Assembly: GCA_958298945.1 (NCBI GenBank) | Contig: OY282605.1 | Span: 114,076,267 to 114,140,266, forward strand | DNA: 64,000 nucleotides | Source: Atherix ibis | Lineage: Eukaryota; Arthropoda; Insecta; Diptera; Athericidae | Direction: 5' to 3' | Shown: positions 1-10,464 of the stretch, in pieces | How positions within the stretch are numbered: the first letter of the stretch is position 1 | How the letters are laid out: the number at the start of each line of letters is the position of its first letter | Notes under the pieces: model-generated | Told to the model about the DNA's origin: nothing | The model's input: only the letters and a program-made list of their open reading frames with translations | The model's database searches: none | Translations under genes and position numbers: made by a program

Positions 1-524
1 CTGTATAGAATTATAAAATATAATTACTTTATTAATAGTTCATCTTAGACACTTTTAAGTTTATTTATTAACAACTTGTGGAGCACTTTAATATATATAT
101 ATAAATATGTGTGCATTTTTTTAAAAATAATTATTTGATTATATAAGAGAAGCTATATAAATATGAACATTTTCAACATCAATTTGATATAATTTTTATT
201 TGAAAATAATGTTGAATCACTTTGAAACGAATGGTAATATCAGTTTCTCAATTTATAAAGTATGCGTAAATAAATTATTTTATTAAATTATTCACAATTA
301 TAAATAAATCGAATGTAAAAGGATACATTATAAAAATAAAGCGTGTTCGCTTCAAAAAAATTTTGTATAATATTTATTTATATTGTAGAGAATGTCGTGG
401 AATTCAAAGAAGAAAATATATAAAGAAACAGCAAATATATTATAACTCAGGAGACAAAGTTGATATTATTCATCTTTTGGACACATGTGTATGTTCTTAT
501 TCTGCTCTTATGAGTTTACATATA
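1..524. other. AT-rich spacer, no gene seen
   Basis: Very AT-rich DNA with short A and T runs and (TA)n stretches. No open frame with family resemblance, no inverted-repeat ends and no tandem unit were recognised. Confidence 0.6.
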
Positions 525-526
525 TA

Positions 527-1382
527 TTGGGTTGTCAAAAAAGTAATTACGAAATTACTTTCGGAACAACCCAATAGTTTATTGGCCTTTCTTCTTTAAA
601 TGAATCATTCAATTTGTCCAACTGATGATAGTACACTTCAGAATTGATCGTTGTGTTACTCGGTAGAAGCTCAAAATGAACGATTTTTTTGAAATCCCAC
701 CAAACAGATAGCATGACCTTTTTTTTGATGAATATTTGCTTTGGAAGTACTTTCAGCCGGTTCATCTTTTCTACTCCTGGAACTTTTGCGCTTAACATTA
801 TTGTAGACAACCCATTCCTCGTCCCCAGTGATTATACGCTTTAACAATGGATCATTTTCGTGGCGTTTGCGAAAAAATAGCCGTTTCATATGATCATGAA
901 CGGTCGTATTTCATAAATTTAATCTCTCAGCGATCTCACGAGTTGTTATTCGCCGGTTTGCATCAATTAATGTCTTGATTGTGTCTTCATCAGCTTCAAC
1001 TGGCCTTCCACAACGTGGTGCATCTTCGAGATCAAAATTGCCGGATCGAAATTTTACAAACCAGTTTTCGCACTGGCGCTCACCTAACACATCTTCTCTA
1101 TACACATCGGATAATTTTTTTCTTACTTGAACAGCATTTTTCCTTTTTCTATAGTAAAAAAGTAAAATATGCCGAAAATGCTGTTTTTCACTTTCCATAT
1201 TTAAAAGGTTATCAACCAAAAACTACTGTGCGCAGAATCAATAGAATATTTTCACAAACAAGCCTTGCTTTGGCAGCTGTCAAAATACATATGATTATGC
1301 GGCTTAAGTGTGAAGTTGGTTGTGAAAAATACAATTGAATTCTCTGTTGGGAAACAACAGTATTTCTTTTTTGACAACCCAA
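527..1382 (-). mobile_element. Mariner element A, internally deleted
   Basis: A mariner copy of about 856 bp. Both ends carry an inverted repeat starting TTGGGTTGTCAAAAAAG and are flanked by TA (525-526 and 1383-1384), the expected mariner target duplication. The terminal sequence and transposase motifs resemble the mellifera-type mariners by memory. A full mariner is about 1.3 kb; this copy has lost the C-terminal third of the transposase and a block between the DNA-binding and catalytic parts, so it could move only in trans. Confidence 0.85.
548..1198 (-). pseudogene. Mariner A transposase remnant
   Basis: Reads from an ATG at 1198 (MESEKQHFRHILLFYYRK). The N-terminal helix-turn-helix region is clear, ending in a GRPVEADED stretch and TTREIAERLNL. 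An in-frame TGA follows directly. About 40 codons of the linker are then missing. The first catalytic motif TGDEEW (near 815-832) survives, followed by a one-base frameshift and the KVMLSVWWD segment. The frame then runs into the terminal repeat, so the second and third catalytic Asp regions are absent. It is not functional. ORFs on the other strand here are shadows. Confidence 0.85.
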
Positions 1383-1418
1383 TATTTGTACACCGCCTCA
1401 AGTCATAGATAAGTAATA

Positions 1419-1613
1419 CATGGTGTGTCTCAAAAATAACCGAACTCTATATTTAAATCATACAACTTTCAGCGTCATCTTTTGAAAATTTACAGCGTTA
1501 AAAAGATACATTCATCCTCTTTCAAACGAATTAAATTCATGTAAATCGGATGACAGATGTGAAAGTTACAGCCATTTCAATAAAAGAAAAAGTGTGCTAA
1601 TGTTACAAAACAA
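1419..1613 (+). repeat. Left long inverted repeat of element M
   Basis: Matches the reverse complement of 2099-2293 nearly base for base, including the run through ACAGCCATTTCAATAAAAG. Differences are a few substitutions and a short indel. Confidence 0.85.
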
Positions 1614-2100
1614 GAAAAAGCAAATATAAAATTTTGTGTTAAACTTGAAAAAAAATTCGCTGAGATATACGAATTGATGAAAAAAGTTTATGGTGATGAT
1701 TTTATGTATGGTCGTGAGGATTTTAAAGGACGACCTAAGTCCAGGTCGTCCAGAAGCAAGTAATGTAATCATGCTGAATTGGTGGAAAAAGTCCGTGAAA
1801 TCATTGGTATCGATGCAAATTTTACTACGGGAATGTTGGCTAAGGAATTAAATACGACTAAAAAAACTATTTGGAGAATTTTAGCTGAAGATTTGGGTTA
1901 AAGAAAGGTTTGTGCGCGTTTTGTTTCACATTAATTAAATGAAGATCAAAAAAGTAAACGAATTTTTGATGAAAAACCCGATTTCTCTCATCAACCACCC
2001 TCCGTATTCGCCTGATCTATCACCATGTGATTATTTTCTATTTCCAAAACAGAAAACAAAGATGAACGGACCATCTTATGATGATATCCCAGCCATTTTT
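1600..2100 (+). pseudogene. Element M transposase remnant
   Basis: Pieces readable in shifting frames: AEIYELMKKVYGDDFM (helix-turn-helix region), a GRPEASN stretch, then LVEKVREIIGIDANFTTG followed by LAKELNTTKKTIWRILAEDLG and KVCARFV, and finally the third-Asp region PPYSPDLSPCDYFLFPK near 1995-2050. The first and second catalytic Asp regions are deleted. Frameshifts and stops are frequent. The motif order identifies a DD34D-type mariner; the subfamily is not certain. Confidence 0.75.
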
Positions 2101-2293
2101 GTTTTGTAACATTAGCACATTTTTTCTTTTATTGAAATGGCTGTAACTTTCACATCTGTCATCCGATTTACATGAATTTAATTCGTTTGAAAGAGGATGA
2201 ATGTATCTTTTTAACGCTGTAAATTTTCAATAGATGACGCTGAAAGTTGTATGATTTAATTATAGAGTTCGGTTATTTTTGAGACACACTGTG
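2099..2293 (-). repeat. Right long inverted repeat of element M
   Basis: Inverted partner of 1419-1613; ends at the TA at 2294-2295. Confidence 0.85.
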
Positions 2294-2295
2294 TA

Positions 2296-3030
2296 CCTTC
2301 GTGGTTGGAAATCTAATTGCATACGAATTTGTTTAAATAAATGCAATTTTTCATTTATTCTGATCTTTTCCGCAATCTACACAAGTTTTCTATTAAGTAA
2401 AAATTTCTTCAGATCTATTTGCAGAAAATCATAAAAAAGATATGCAAAAGAATAAATTCCTATCATATTTCTAATTTAGCAATTTCAAGTCTAATTTCAT
2501 AGAAAGTAGTTGTACGAATAATTATTAAATTCCTTACCACATTTGAATTTAAAAGTGAAAGCAAAATTTCAACAAAGCCATTACGTTTAAACAAGCCCAA
2601 TTTTCATACGCAAATATTTATAGTATTTGATATCAAATATACACAAACCAATTACGATATACAAGTTAAAGTTGAACAAATTATTATTATTCTTAATTGA
2701 ATGTATGTAACATATTTAAGGTATTTGCTTGATTTTCATCTTTTAAATGAGTCCTATCGCATGACGTTGCAATTTAAATGTATGAAGCCATTTGCTACTT
2801 CATGTCTCGTTTGAGTTAACATTGCCCACCTTCCTCGAAGATACTTTTGATAGTTGGTCGATAGTTAATTGGTGAGAAAAGTCAGATATTCAAAAAATAA
2901 AAAAAATTCTGGTTTAAGTGGCATTTGCTTAAAATATGAGGAGTGGTGAGTTGAACGCTACAGGAATGGTATGAAAGACGGGATTGGTTACCGAAGAGGA
3001 ATGACCAATCCGGATTTGAGAATTTCCCTT
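2296..3030. other. Spacer, no gene recognised
   Basis: AT-rich. The last ~100 bases contain TGGTGAGTTGAACG, which recurs in similar context near 62730. This may be the decayed end of the same retroelement as the RNase H remnant that follows, but I cannot name it. Confidence 0.35.
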
Positions 3031-3032
3031 GA

Positions 3033-3300
3033 CTAAAATTTCGGAATAGTGGGTGGACTGGTGTTTCGATGTTTGGCTAATGGTGTTAAGTGCCTTTTCG
3101 TTAGTATATGGGACAAGTTTGGTAATTCAGAGAGTACAGGATGGTAGAGAGCCTCCACCGCCAACTTATCATAGCAAACATAACCCAGAATGCCAATATA
3201 GCCGGGAATACAATGAAACTCGACGTTTATATTATTTAACAGATTGCGACGAATTTCATTGTGCACCGGATCATTTGACAATCCATGTGAGCACGAAAAT
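3033..3300 (-). pseudogene. Non-LTR retrotransposon RNase H remnant
   Basis: The minus-strand frame contains DPVHNEIRRNLLNN and then VEFHCIPGYIGILGYVCYDK followed by LAVEAL. This fits the RNase H segment of jockey/I-type LINE polyproteins, whose signature resembles WxPGHxGIxGNExADxLA. The expected N and D of that signature are altered, and no RT domain is attached. Identification rests on one motif block. Confidence 0.5.
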
Positions 3301-3773
3301 GCCCAATTCATGATCACGAACTGTTTCGATGTTTTGTGTTAAACGACTTGTTAAAGGACGATCGATCGCTAATTGATCTAGTCTCCCTAAATTTATTAAT
3401 TAATCTCTTCATAGTTGATGGACTTAAGTCACTATTCCGATTTTGTATAAAAATTGTGAACTGTAGCTGACCAAAAAAATATTGCTCAACAATGAGCAAT
3501 CTTTTTTTTAAAAATATTGCTCAACAATGAAAACGCGTTGTCCTTTCGTATAGCGCTTCATTTTAAATAACCCTTAAATGTCAGTCGTTATGCTGTCTTT
3601 TTTTCAATTAGCAACACTTTACCGCACAAATGGCGCAAAGCTTAAATATTTTTTGCATTTTGTGCGGTAAACTGTTCCCAATGGGACATTTTGAGTTGTT
3701 CCTTTAGAAATAGGTTGATAATAAAATGTTTAAAATTTTCAATTGCATATCAAACATTTCGTTTTAGTTGCAA
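3301..3773 (-). mobile_element. Tc3-like element F1: 5' region and helix-turn-helix
   Basis: From an ATG at 3561 the minus strand reads MKRYTKGQRVFIVEQYF, then SDLSPSTMKRLINKFRETRS and an NIETVRD stretch. This is the DUF4817-type helix-turn-helix found at the N-terminus of insect Tc3-like transposases. A 25-bp stretch around ATTGCTCAACAATGA is duplicated in tandem (3480-3530). The 5' leader (3562-3773) contains an inverted pair built on TTTACCGCACAAA and recurs almost whole at 50944-51180, and partly at 17547-17655. No catalytic domain is attached. Confidence 0.7.
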
Positions 3774-3775
3774 TA

Positions 3776-4257
3776 CGAGGTCTGTTCAAAAAGTATCGCG
3801 AATTTTGAATTTCCGTGGGTTACGTATATTCAATTTTTCGTTATATTCGGAAGCAATCCGCCAGAAACGCCCAGATTTGTGAAAGAACAAAAATTGGCTT
3901 TTGCACAATGATAACGCCCCTACTCACGCATCGTTGCTTGTTCGAGAATTTCTAGCCAAAAACAACATACTAATAATGCCGTAGCCACCGGATTCTCCAG
4001 ATCTCGCCCCCTGTGACTTTTTCTTGTTCAGGAAGCAGATTCTTTGATCCATTTTTTGGAATGGGCAAAAATCGAAGACGAGCCAAAACACTTGGAAGCA
4101 AAGCAGCTGTCAAAAATTAATTGAATATTCAAAATGGCCGAACTTGTCGGCATAAGTGAAAGACATGAGTACCAACATAACGCCACAAAAAATCGAAAAT
4201 CGAATAAACGTAACCCGTGGAAATTAAAAATTCGCGATACTTTTTGAACAGAAATCG
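3776..4257 (+). mobile_element. Mariner B1, rearranged with 5' ends at both termini
   Basis: Flanked by TA (3774-3775, 4258-4259); left end CGAGGTCTGTTCAAAAAGTA. The inside is a fragment of the transposase C-terminal half (EAIRQKRPDL, then a catalytic block reading HNDNAP and SPDLAPCDFFLF). It stops at about 4035 and is joined to about 220 bp that is the reverse complement of the element's own 5' end, including its start codon. The same junction occurs in B5 (near 55900), so B1 and B5 share a rearranged ancestor. Confidence 0.85.
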
Positions 4258-4259
4258 TA

Positions 4260-5214
4260 TTTCAATAAAAAAATTTATAATTTCAAAACTCAAGTAAATG
4301 TTTTATAGTTTTGTGATTGAAGGCAGGTGAAAAACGGAAATTTATTGATTGCATTGAATTATAATCAATAGGAATATTAACAGGGCATTATTATAAAAAG
4401 AAAGATAAAAGTGAATTATGGAAATTTAGTTGAATAAAACTTTTGTTGTCTTTGATTAATTATACTTTGAAGAATAATAGAATATATTCAATTTCATATC
4501 AAACGTGTTTTTTCAAAGAATACCGAATTAATAAAAGCATCTAACCTTAATCGCGTAGGTTAGATGCTTTTATTAATTCGGTATTCTTTTGTAGTAACGT
4601 TTTTCAAATAACACGTGATTATTAATCAGAAATTAGAAAATAACGTTTGAACGTAAATACGTCAATAAGATCGTGTTTGGAAATTTTCTAGGAGAGATTT
4701 GCACGTGAAAAATTAGTTATATTTGTAAACAAAAGTCCTTTTTTTCATTTATAAATTCATTAGTGCACATTAAATATTAATATATTATTGATAAAATTCT
4801 TAAAATAAAAAATTTATAAAATATGAATGGAAAATATATTCGTTTTGAATAAAAGATTTTTTTGTTTTTGCTACAATAATGGTCACATGGATTTTTCATG
4901 AATTTTGAAAATTCTATTTAACAAAATTAATAATATCATGTAATATTTGTTTTGGATTGTACAATTAATTTGCATTATTCTAATATTCTTTATATTTCTT
5001 TATCGTAGGTGAAGTTGTAGGACGTTAAATTATTGCACAGTCGTACTGAGTTTCAAATACTTTACGTTTAAATTTCAATACAAATTAACATAATTAAAAT
5101 TTTTTTTTTGTTGTTCAAATTAAATAAGATTATTTCTTATGAATTCACTATATAAATAAGAGTAGTTTTTTTGGTGTCTTTTTTCTAGTAATATTAAAAT
5201 TGAAATGTAATTAT
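4260..5214. other. AT-rich spacer with one perfect hairpin
   Basis: No coding frame or transposon end recognised apart from the perfect inverted repeat at 4515-4589, listed separately. Confidence 0.5.
4515..4589. repeat. Perfect 33-bp inverted repeat, 9-nt loop
   Basis: Arms 4515-4547 and 4557-4589 are exact reverse complements (arm begins AAAGAATACCGAATTAATAA), with the loop at 4548-4556. Perfect complementarity in neutral-looking DNA suggests a recent origin or conversion. It could be a transposon foldback scar or a small-RNA precursor; nothing in the sequence decides which. Confidence 0.85.
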
Positions 5215-6435
5215 TAATTGGCATCTCGAGTGAACCCAAAGCTGGCGCGTTCGAGTGTCGCTAACTCAGGATATTTTTTTAAAAATATTTTTTTCTCGCG
5301 TTTTCTTTCAAAATTTCAAGTTCAATATAAACTCGCATGTGCCATAAAAAAATTAGGCCACTTGGCGACAATTAAAGCGATCCTGGACTGTTTTGCTGGC
5401 CGGATTTGAACCCAAAAACACTGTATTGCAGTGCCGCCAAATCAGGATACTTTTTATAATATTTTTATGGCGAATTTTAGTAGCATTTATGCAAAAATAT
5501 AATTTTTTTAGCACGATGGTAACTAAGGCCATTTGGCAATAATTAATTCATACCTTGAGTGTTTCACTAGGTGGATTTGAACCCATAACTACCGCGTCTA
5601 GTGTCGCTAATTCAGGACACTTATATATTAAAATATTTTTTTTGGCGTTTTCTTGCAAAATTAATATAAACTCGCCAGTGCCATAAGAAATTAGACCATT
5701 TGATGTCAATTAAAGCGATCCTGGGCTGTTTTGCTGGCTGGATTTGAACCCAAAACCACTTATGCTGAAATATAATTTTTTAGCGCAATGGTAACTCAGG
5801 CCATTTGGCAATAATTAATTGGCACCTCGAGTGTTTCACTAGCTGGATATGAACCTAAAGCTGTCGCGTTATAAATTTGGCTAATTCAGGACATTTCTTT
5901 AAAATATTTTTTTCTGGCGTTTTCTTGCAAAATTTTAGGTTAAATATAAACTTGCAAATATTTATGACCATTTTTGGATAAGTCAAAAATTTGGCGATAA
6001 TGAATAGGCAAATTGGCTGTTTCACGAATAAGATTTGAGCTCAAGGCCGTATTGTCCTTATGTCGCAAAATCAGGATACTTTTAATATTTTTATTGAGAT
6101 TTCTAGCAAAATCTATATTAAATATAAATTCGCAAGTGTCACAACAAATTGGTCCATTTGGCGACAATTAGAGGGAACGTCGAGTGTTTCACTATCTGGA
6201 TTTGATTCCAAGACTGCTGCGTCGCAGTGTCGCCAAATCAGGACATTTTTTATAATATTTTTATATCGCTAAATTAGGACATTTTTTAATAATATATAAT
6301 GCTGAAGCATCAACTAAATCCCAACTAATTAAAAATACATACTCGACGGTTCCATAAGCTGGATGCGAACTCCGTTAAGGACGTATAATTTGCATATGCT
6401 ACATTGTTGCTAAGCTAGAGTTTTTTTTATAAAGA
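5215..6435. repeat. Tandem array, about 7 units of ~170 bp
   Basis: The phrase GGATTTGAACC, or a near variant, recurs at about 5226, 5402, 5573, 5740, 5844, 6031 and 6198. Most steps are 167-187 bp; the 104-bp step marks a shortened unit. Units share GTGTTTCACTAGCTGGATTT, a GTGTCGCTAATTCAGGACA block, GGCGTTTTCTTGCAAAA, AATATAAACTCGCAAGTG and CCATTTGGCGACAATTA. On the minus strand the anchor reads GGTTCAAATCC, which fits the Pol III B-box consensus. A weaker eighth unit may extend to 6435. A single dispersed unit lies at 45287-45372. Confidence 0.8.
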
Positions 6436-7130
6436 ATTTTACTATTTGTGATTAGTTTAAAACATGTACTTTTAGCACTTCTAAAAGATTTCATTGTCAT
6501 TTCCAATGAAACTAATAAAACAAGAACTTAAAAACATAGTTTAAAAAATTCTTAACATTTTAAATAATAAAAATTACTTAAAAACTAGTTCAAAAAATTG
6601 GCAGTTATTACAGTAGGTTCATAATTATGTTTTCCTGCAAAGAAAGCAATTTTTTTAAATTTTTATAAGATTTTTTAACACAAAAATTTGTTCTATATTA
6701 AAATAAAAAAAAATTCAACTGGAACTGGTGCTACCTTATCTTCTGTGTGTTTTGGTGGTCATTAAAAGTTCTTTTGCTGAATTGTCAGAATTAAAAATAA
6801 TCTAACTCAAACTAATATTTTTATAGTAACAAATAAAATAATATTAGTTATTGACTTTTACCTTTAATATGAAGCTACTGAGAAACATTGACCCACCATA
6901 AAGGATACTGTTTAGATAACACGAAAAAAGTTACTAATCGGAGAAACACAAAAAAATCAAAGTTAAAAAAAAAACATTTTAAGTCTGTTCCTTGTTATGG
7001 CAAAATCGAATTCATTGTCCTTTTCTAGATATGCAGTACAAGTTTCAATTGCTTCCGGTAACTAAGTGACGCTATAGTGCGTGATAAGTGAAGTTATTAA
7101 CGTTACGAAAAATGAGACTCGTATGTCCCC
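6436..7130. other. AT-rich spacer
   Basis: No gene or repeat structure recognised. Confidence 0.5.
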
Positions 7131-7312
7131 AAATTTTATATTAAATTTATTGAATTTAACGACTTTGACTCAAGAGTCTTTGAGGAACATTCCTTATCAA
7201 GAGTACACATTTTTTGTTGGCATAAAGTCATTCTTCAAGGGCCGATAAGCAATGGAAGATGGACCTCTTTCGGGGAAGCCTTTAATATCGCAAACTAATA
7301 AATTTGTGCCTA
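7131..7312 (+). pseudogene. Degenerate mariner-type helix-turn-helix remnant
   Basis: In mixed frames the end of this stretch reads WHKSFFKGR, then AMEDGPLSGKPLISQT. This resembles the WHKxFKEGRxxxEDDxRSGRPS linker that follows the helix-turn-helix of many mariner transposases. There are no intact frame and no terminal repeats. Recognised by one short motif only. Confidence 0.4.
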
Positions 7313-7591
7313 CATAATACATTGATGCTCCATCACAATAACGCCCTCTGTAGTACGGCAATCTCCATCAACGAGTTTTTGCCAGGAATAGCAATTCCTG
7401 TGGTTCCCAGTCCTCCTAATAATACTACGGCCCGCCTACGACCATAGGAGTTGACATACGCTCAATCAACGCTCCGCCCAACCTGATTAGCGATTAACAT
7501 CACAGTCACCACATTGTTGCTTAAGGCGCCTCACCAACGTCGAGCACAGTGTATTTTAACACTATGGGGCACGCAATTCCTGGGGCACCAA

Positions 7592-7680
7592 TTTTTGTTT
7601 TAAGAGTACTTCGGTTCATTAAACTACGATAAGGAACTTTGTAAACTCCTAAGCACTGCTAAGGCAGCTCAGGTATGCGG
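7592..7680 (+). repeat. Direct repeat copy 1 of GC-richer block
   Basis: Shares ATAAGGAAC, AAGCACTGCTAAGGC-like and GCTCAG blocks with 8483-8574 in the same order and orientation, with scattered substitutions. Confidence 0.7.
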
Positions 7681-8482
7681 AATGGACCTTGGTCTTTTAC
7701 CCGATTATAGCAAACTTGCGTGTCAAGATAAAAGAACCCTTTAAAGAGCTTCATTTTGCTACTGTCGATAATAATTCTTTTATTTAACGCTATATACCTA
7801 TCGTTACATGAGTCCCTTACGACCGTAGTGATTTTGGTACGGCCAATCAGCCCTCACAGACCTTGAATTGCAATGGATTTCACACGTCTTTCACGCCCAC
7901 TCTTGACCCGTTTCCATTTTCTTCTAATCTCAAGTGGACTCAGCTTCCAGCTCTACCGTTTCAAGCATTCAGAAAACCTGCATTCCTGTTTACTGTTTCA
8001 TCGCCGTTCCTTCTCATAAGTATCATTCTGTCTCCTTCTTATAGCAAGTGGCCTCAGGTTGCCAACTATACCATCTTCTTACAAACAAAATCTGCCTCTT
8101 ACTCTCTGCATGAAGCAATCAAACAAACTATCCATAAATTCCGCTATGGCGAGCGGTCTGACTTATACATCACTCACCTAGCCTTCAACTCACCATAACT
8201 TATGATTCCATCAGGTTGCGCTCCTGACCGGCTCCATCCACCACAAGTACAACCGCGCTCACAGTTAGTCACCAGTTATAAGCTAGTTAACTGTTTGTAC
8301 CAAGGCCTTCCTAAACTTCAGCTATTATCTGAATCGATATCACCTAGGACAACTAGTATCTCCCACCTCCAGTCCTATGACTGTACCCGCGATGTAGGTA
8401 TTAAACTACAGCCAGCACATTTCAACCAAATGATATGGCACAGTATGTTTCAACACCGTAGAACACCTGATCCTGATGGTAA

Positions 8483-8574
8483 CAGTTTTGGTTAAAGAGT
8501 ATTTGACCACTCAAAAAGCTACAATAAGGAACCTTGCAAAAATCTAGGCACTGCTAGGCCTGTTCAGCACCGCG
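8483..8574 (+). repeat. Direct repeat copy 2 of GC-richer block
   Basis: Partner of 7592-7680, about 890 bp downstream. Possible decayed LTR pair or a local duplication. Confidence 0.7.
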
Positions 8575-8760
8575 GGTTCACCAATACTTTTGGTATTGAT
8601 CATAGTTTCCTCGTTTCCCCAGAGGTAGCCCCCTTCGCGGGTATTACTGTCGCTAATATCCAAAGGGGTATAACTAAGGAGCTGAAAGTGATTTCTGAGT
8701 TGTGTCGTTCCATTCATGCCGAATAGTGAACACAACGTCATCGTTGATATATAACTGCCC

Positions 8761-10462
8761 AAGACGATAATTTTGATGCATAATTGAAGGCGATAGTTTT
8801 TTTATTAAATATAAAATAAAAATGTTGCAAAAAAAAATTAATAAAGTCTCATTACTTTTCCTCGTACAATAAAAGTCTAAGAGCACGATATTTTGTAATA
8901 AATTTTTTATATTCAATTGTGTTCTTGTTTTTGCAGTTTTCTTTTAAAAAATTAATTTCCAGTCAACGTTTTGCAGTAAAATTAAAATTTTTTCTATATA
9001 GATTTTTTCATATGTATAGTAAATAAAAGTTTAATGTCCTCATCTGAATAGAATAAACCATAAAATAAACGTAATTATTAGCCGTGAACTTTACTTTCTC
9101 ATAAATTAAATAAAAAAAATATTAATTTCCGTTTTTTTTTCCAAAAGGAAAATTTAATTAAGTATGTACTTAAAGTTAACTGTCGTTCTTCAAAAGAAAA
9201 ACAAACTACCATTAAATATATAAAAATAATAACGAAAACAAAACAAAATTCGAATTTTTAATGCTGTCCTCAAAAAAATCTATTATAGTTTTTATTGCAA
9301 TTTTATTAACCTGAATGGATTAATAAATTTCAAAAAAAAATTTTTTTCTTTTCGAAATAATATCTGTACCAATAATAATAAAAAAGAAAATCAATATTAA
9401 ATGTTGAATATATCTGTGAACCATAGAAATGGCCCCAGGTTCAAGGTGTCATTATATATATTATTTAGCCTTCCTTCCTGTTATAAGACTGCCTTCCGCT
9501 ATTTTGGTCAATGAACGCGAGTATCTGCAATATTTACGCACGTAACATACAAACTCATTTAATTGACAAAAAGTCATTTATCTTTTCTCAATTACATCTA
9601 AAAAATACAAATAAATATTTAACAATAAAATACGATCAATATTTATTAATTTTAATTTTTTATTATTATTATTATTGTGATTATTTTATATTTAAAGTTA
9701 TTGAAAATGTTGAGTTCAGCAAAAAGTGAATTGAACTGTCGAGCATTATGGGAACAATTATTATGCATGTCAGCAAATGCTCATATTCAGTCAATAATTT
9801 ACACGATCAAAATGTGTTTTATTTATTTTTTTTATTAAGATAATACTTTTTATTAAAGTTTTTTTTTTTTTTTTTGATTAATTTTGTTTGAAAGATAAAA
9901 CTTCATAGTCACAACGTATAATAAAATCGTGATTATTTTAGTTAAATGGATTCGTTGAACTTAAAAAAATTTTGTTTTTTTGACTTTGTCAATAAATAAT
10001 TATTTTCTTTCTAGTGCTTAATTTTTCTAATAGGTTTTTAATCCTATATTATTTTCTTTTTCAAATGTTTTAAGTTTTAAATAATCCAACGATTAGAGAA
10101 ATGAACACTTTGTACTTGTAGAATTATGAAAAAAAATAATTTCTACATTATGCTTGATTATTGTTAGGCTACAAAATACAATAATTACGAAATAAATTAT
10201 TGATTGGATTAATAATTATTTATGCACATGTGCGATCGAAGGTTATCTAATATATACAAGTATGTATTGTACATGCATAATTATATAATGTTTATTTTCA
10301 AAATTGTAATTATTCGAAAATAATTCGTAACTAATTAGTTCCCGTGTTAATTTTTATAATATTATCACTGCTATTATAAAAGATTGATGCGATTTTATTT
10401 AAATTATTATGATTTATTTATTTCTCAAAAGATAAACAGATATTCAGGATACTATTTGAAAA
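8761..10462. other. AT-rich spacer
   Basis: Long AT-rich stretch with T runs and (TTA)n. No gene, tandem unit or transposon end recognised. Confidence 0.5.
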
Positions 10463-10464
10463 TA

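Larger units (their letters stand above)
1419..2293 (+). mobile_element. Mariner-like element M with long terminal inverted repeats
   Basis: An element of about 875 bp flanked by TA (1417-1418 and 2294-2295). Its ends start CATGGTGTGTCTC and CACAGTGTGTCTC and stay inverted-complementary for about 195 bp, far longer than the roughly 28-bp ends usual for mariner. Between the arms lies a shortened, mutated mariner transposase. It is intermediate in form between a mariner and a foldback-type non-autonomous element. Confidence 0.8.
7320..8760. other. Unidentified GC-richer block with direct repeats
   Basis: About 1.4 kb that is clearly less AT-rich than its surroundings and pyrimidine-rich on the plus strand between 7860 and 8500. 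It holds two adjacent plus-strand frames (7863-8198, 111 codons; 8202-8495, 97 codons) with no recognisable motif. An ~90-bp direct repeat lies at 7592-7680 and 8483-8574. It could be an old retroelement with short LTR-like repeats, a displaced genomic piece or a gene remnant; I cannot choose. Confidence 0.45.

Noticed and set aside
979..1338. 119-codon plus-strand ORF as a gene
   Set aside because: Antisense of the mariner A helix-turn-helix region and its terminal repeat.
7863..8495. Two adjacent ~100-codon ORFs as one gene
   Set aside because: No domain, different frame relation not explained by an intron with consensus sites; kept only as part of the unidentified block.
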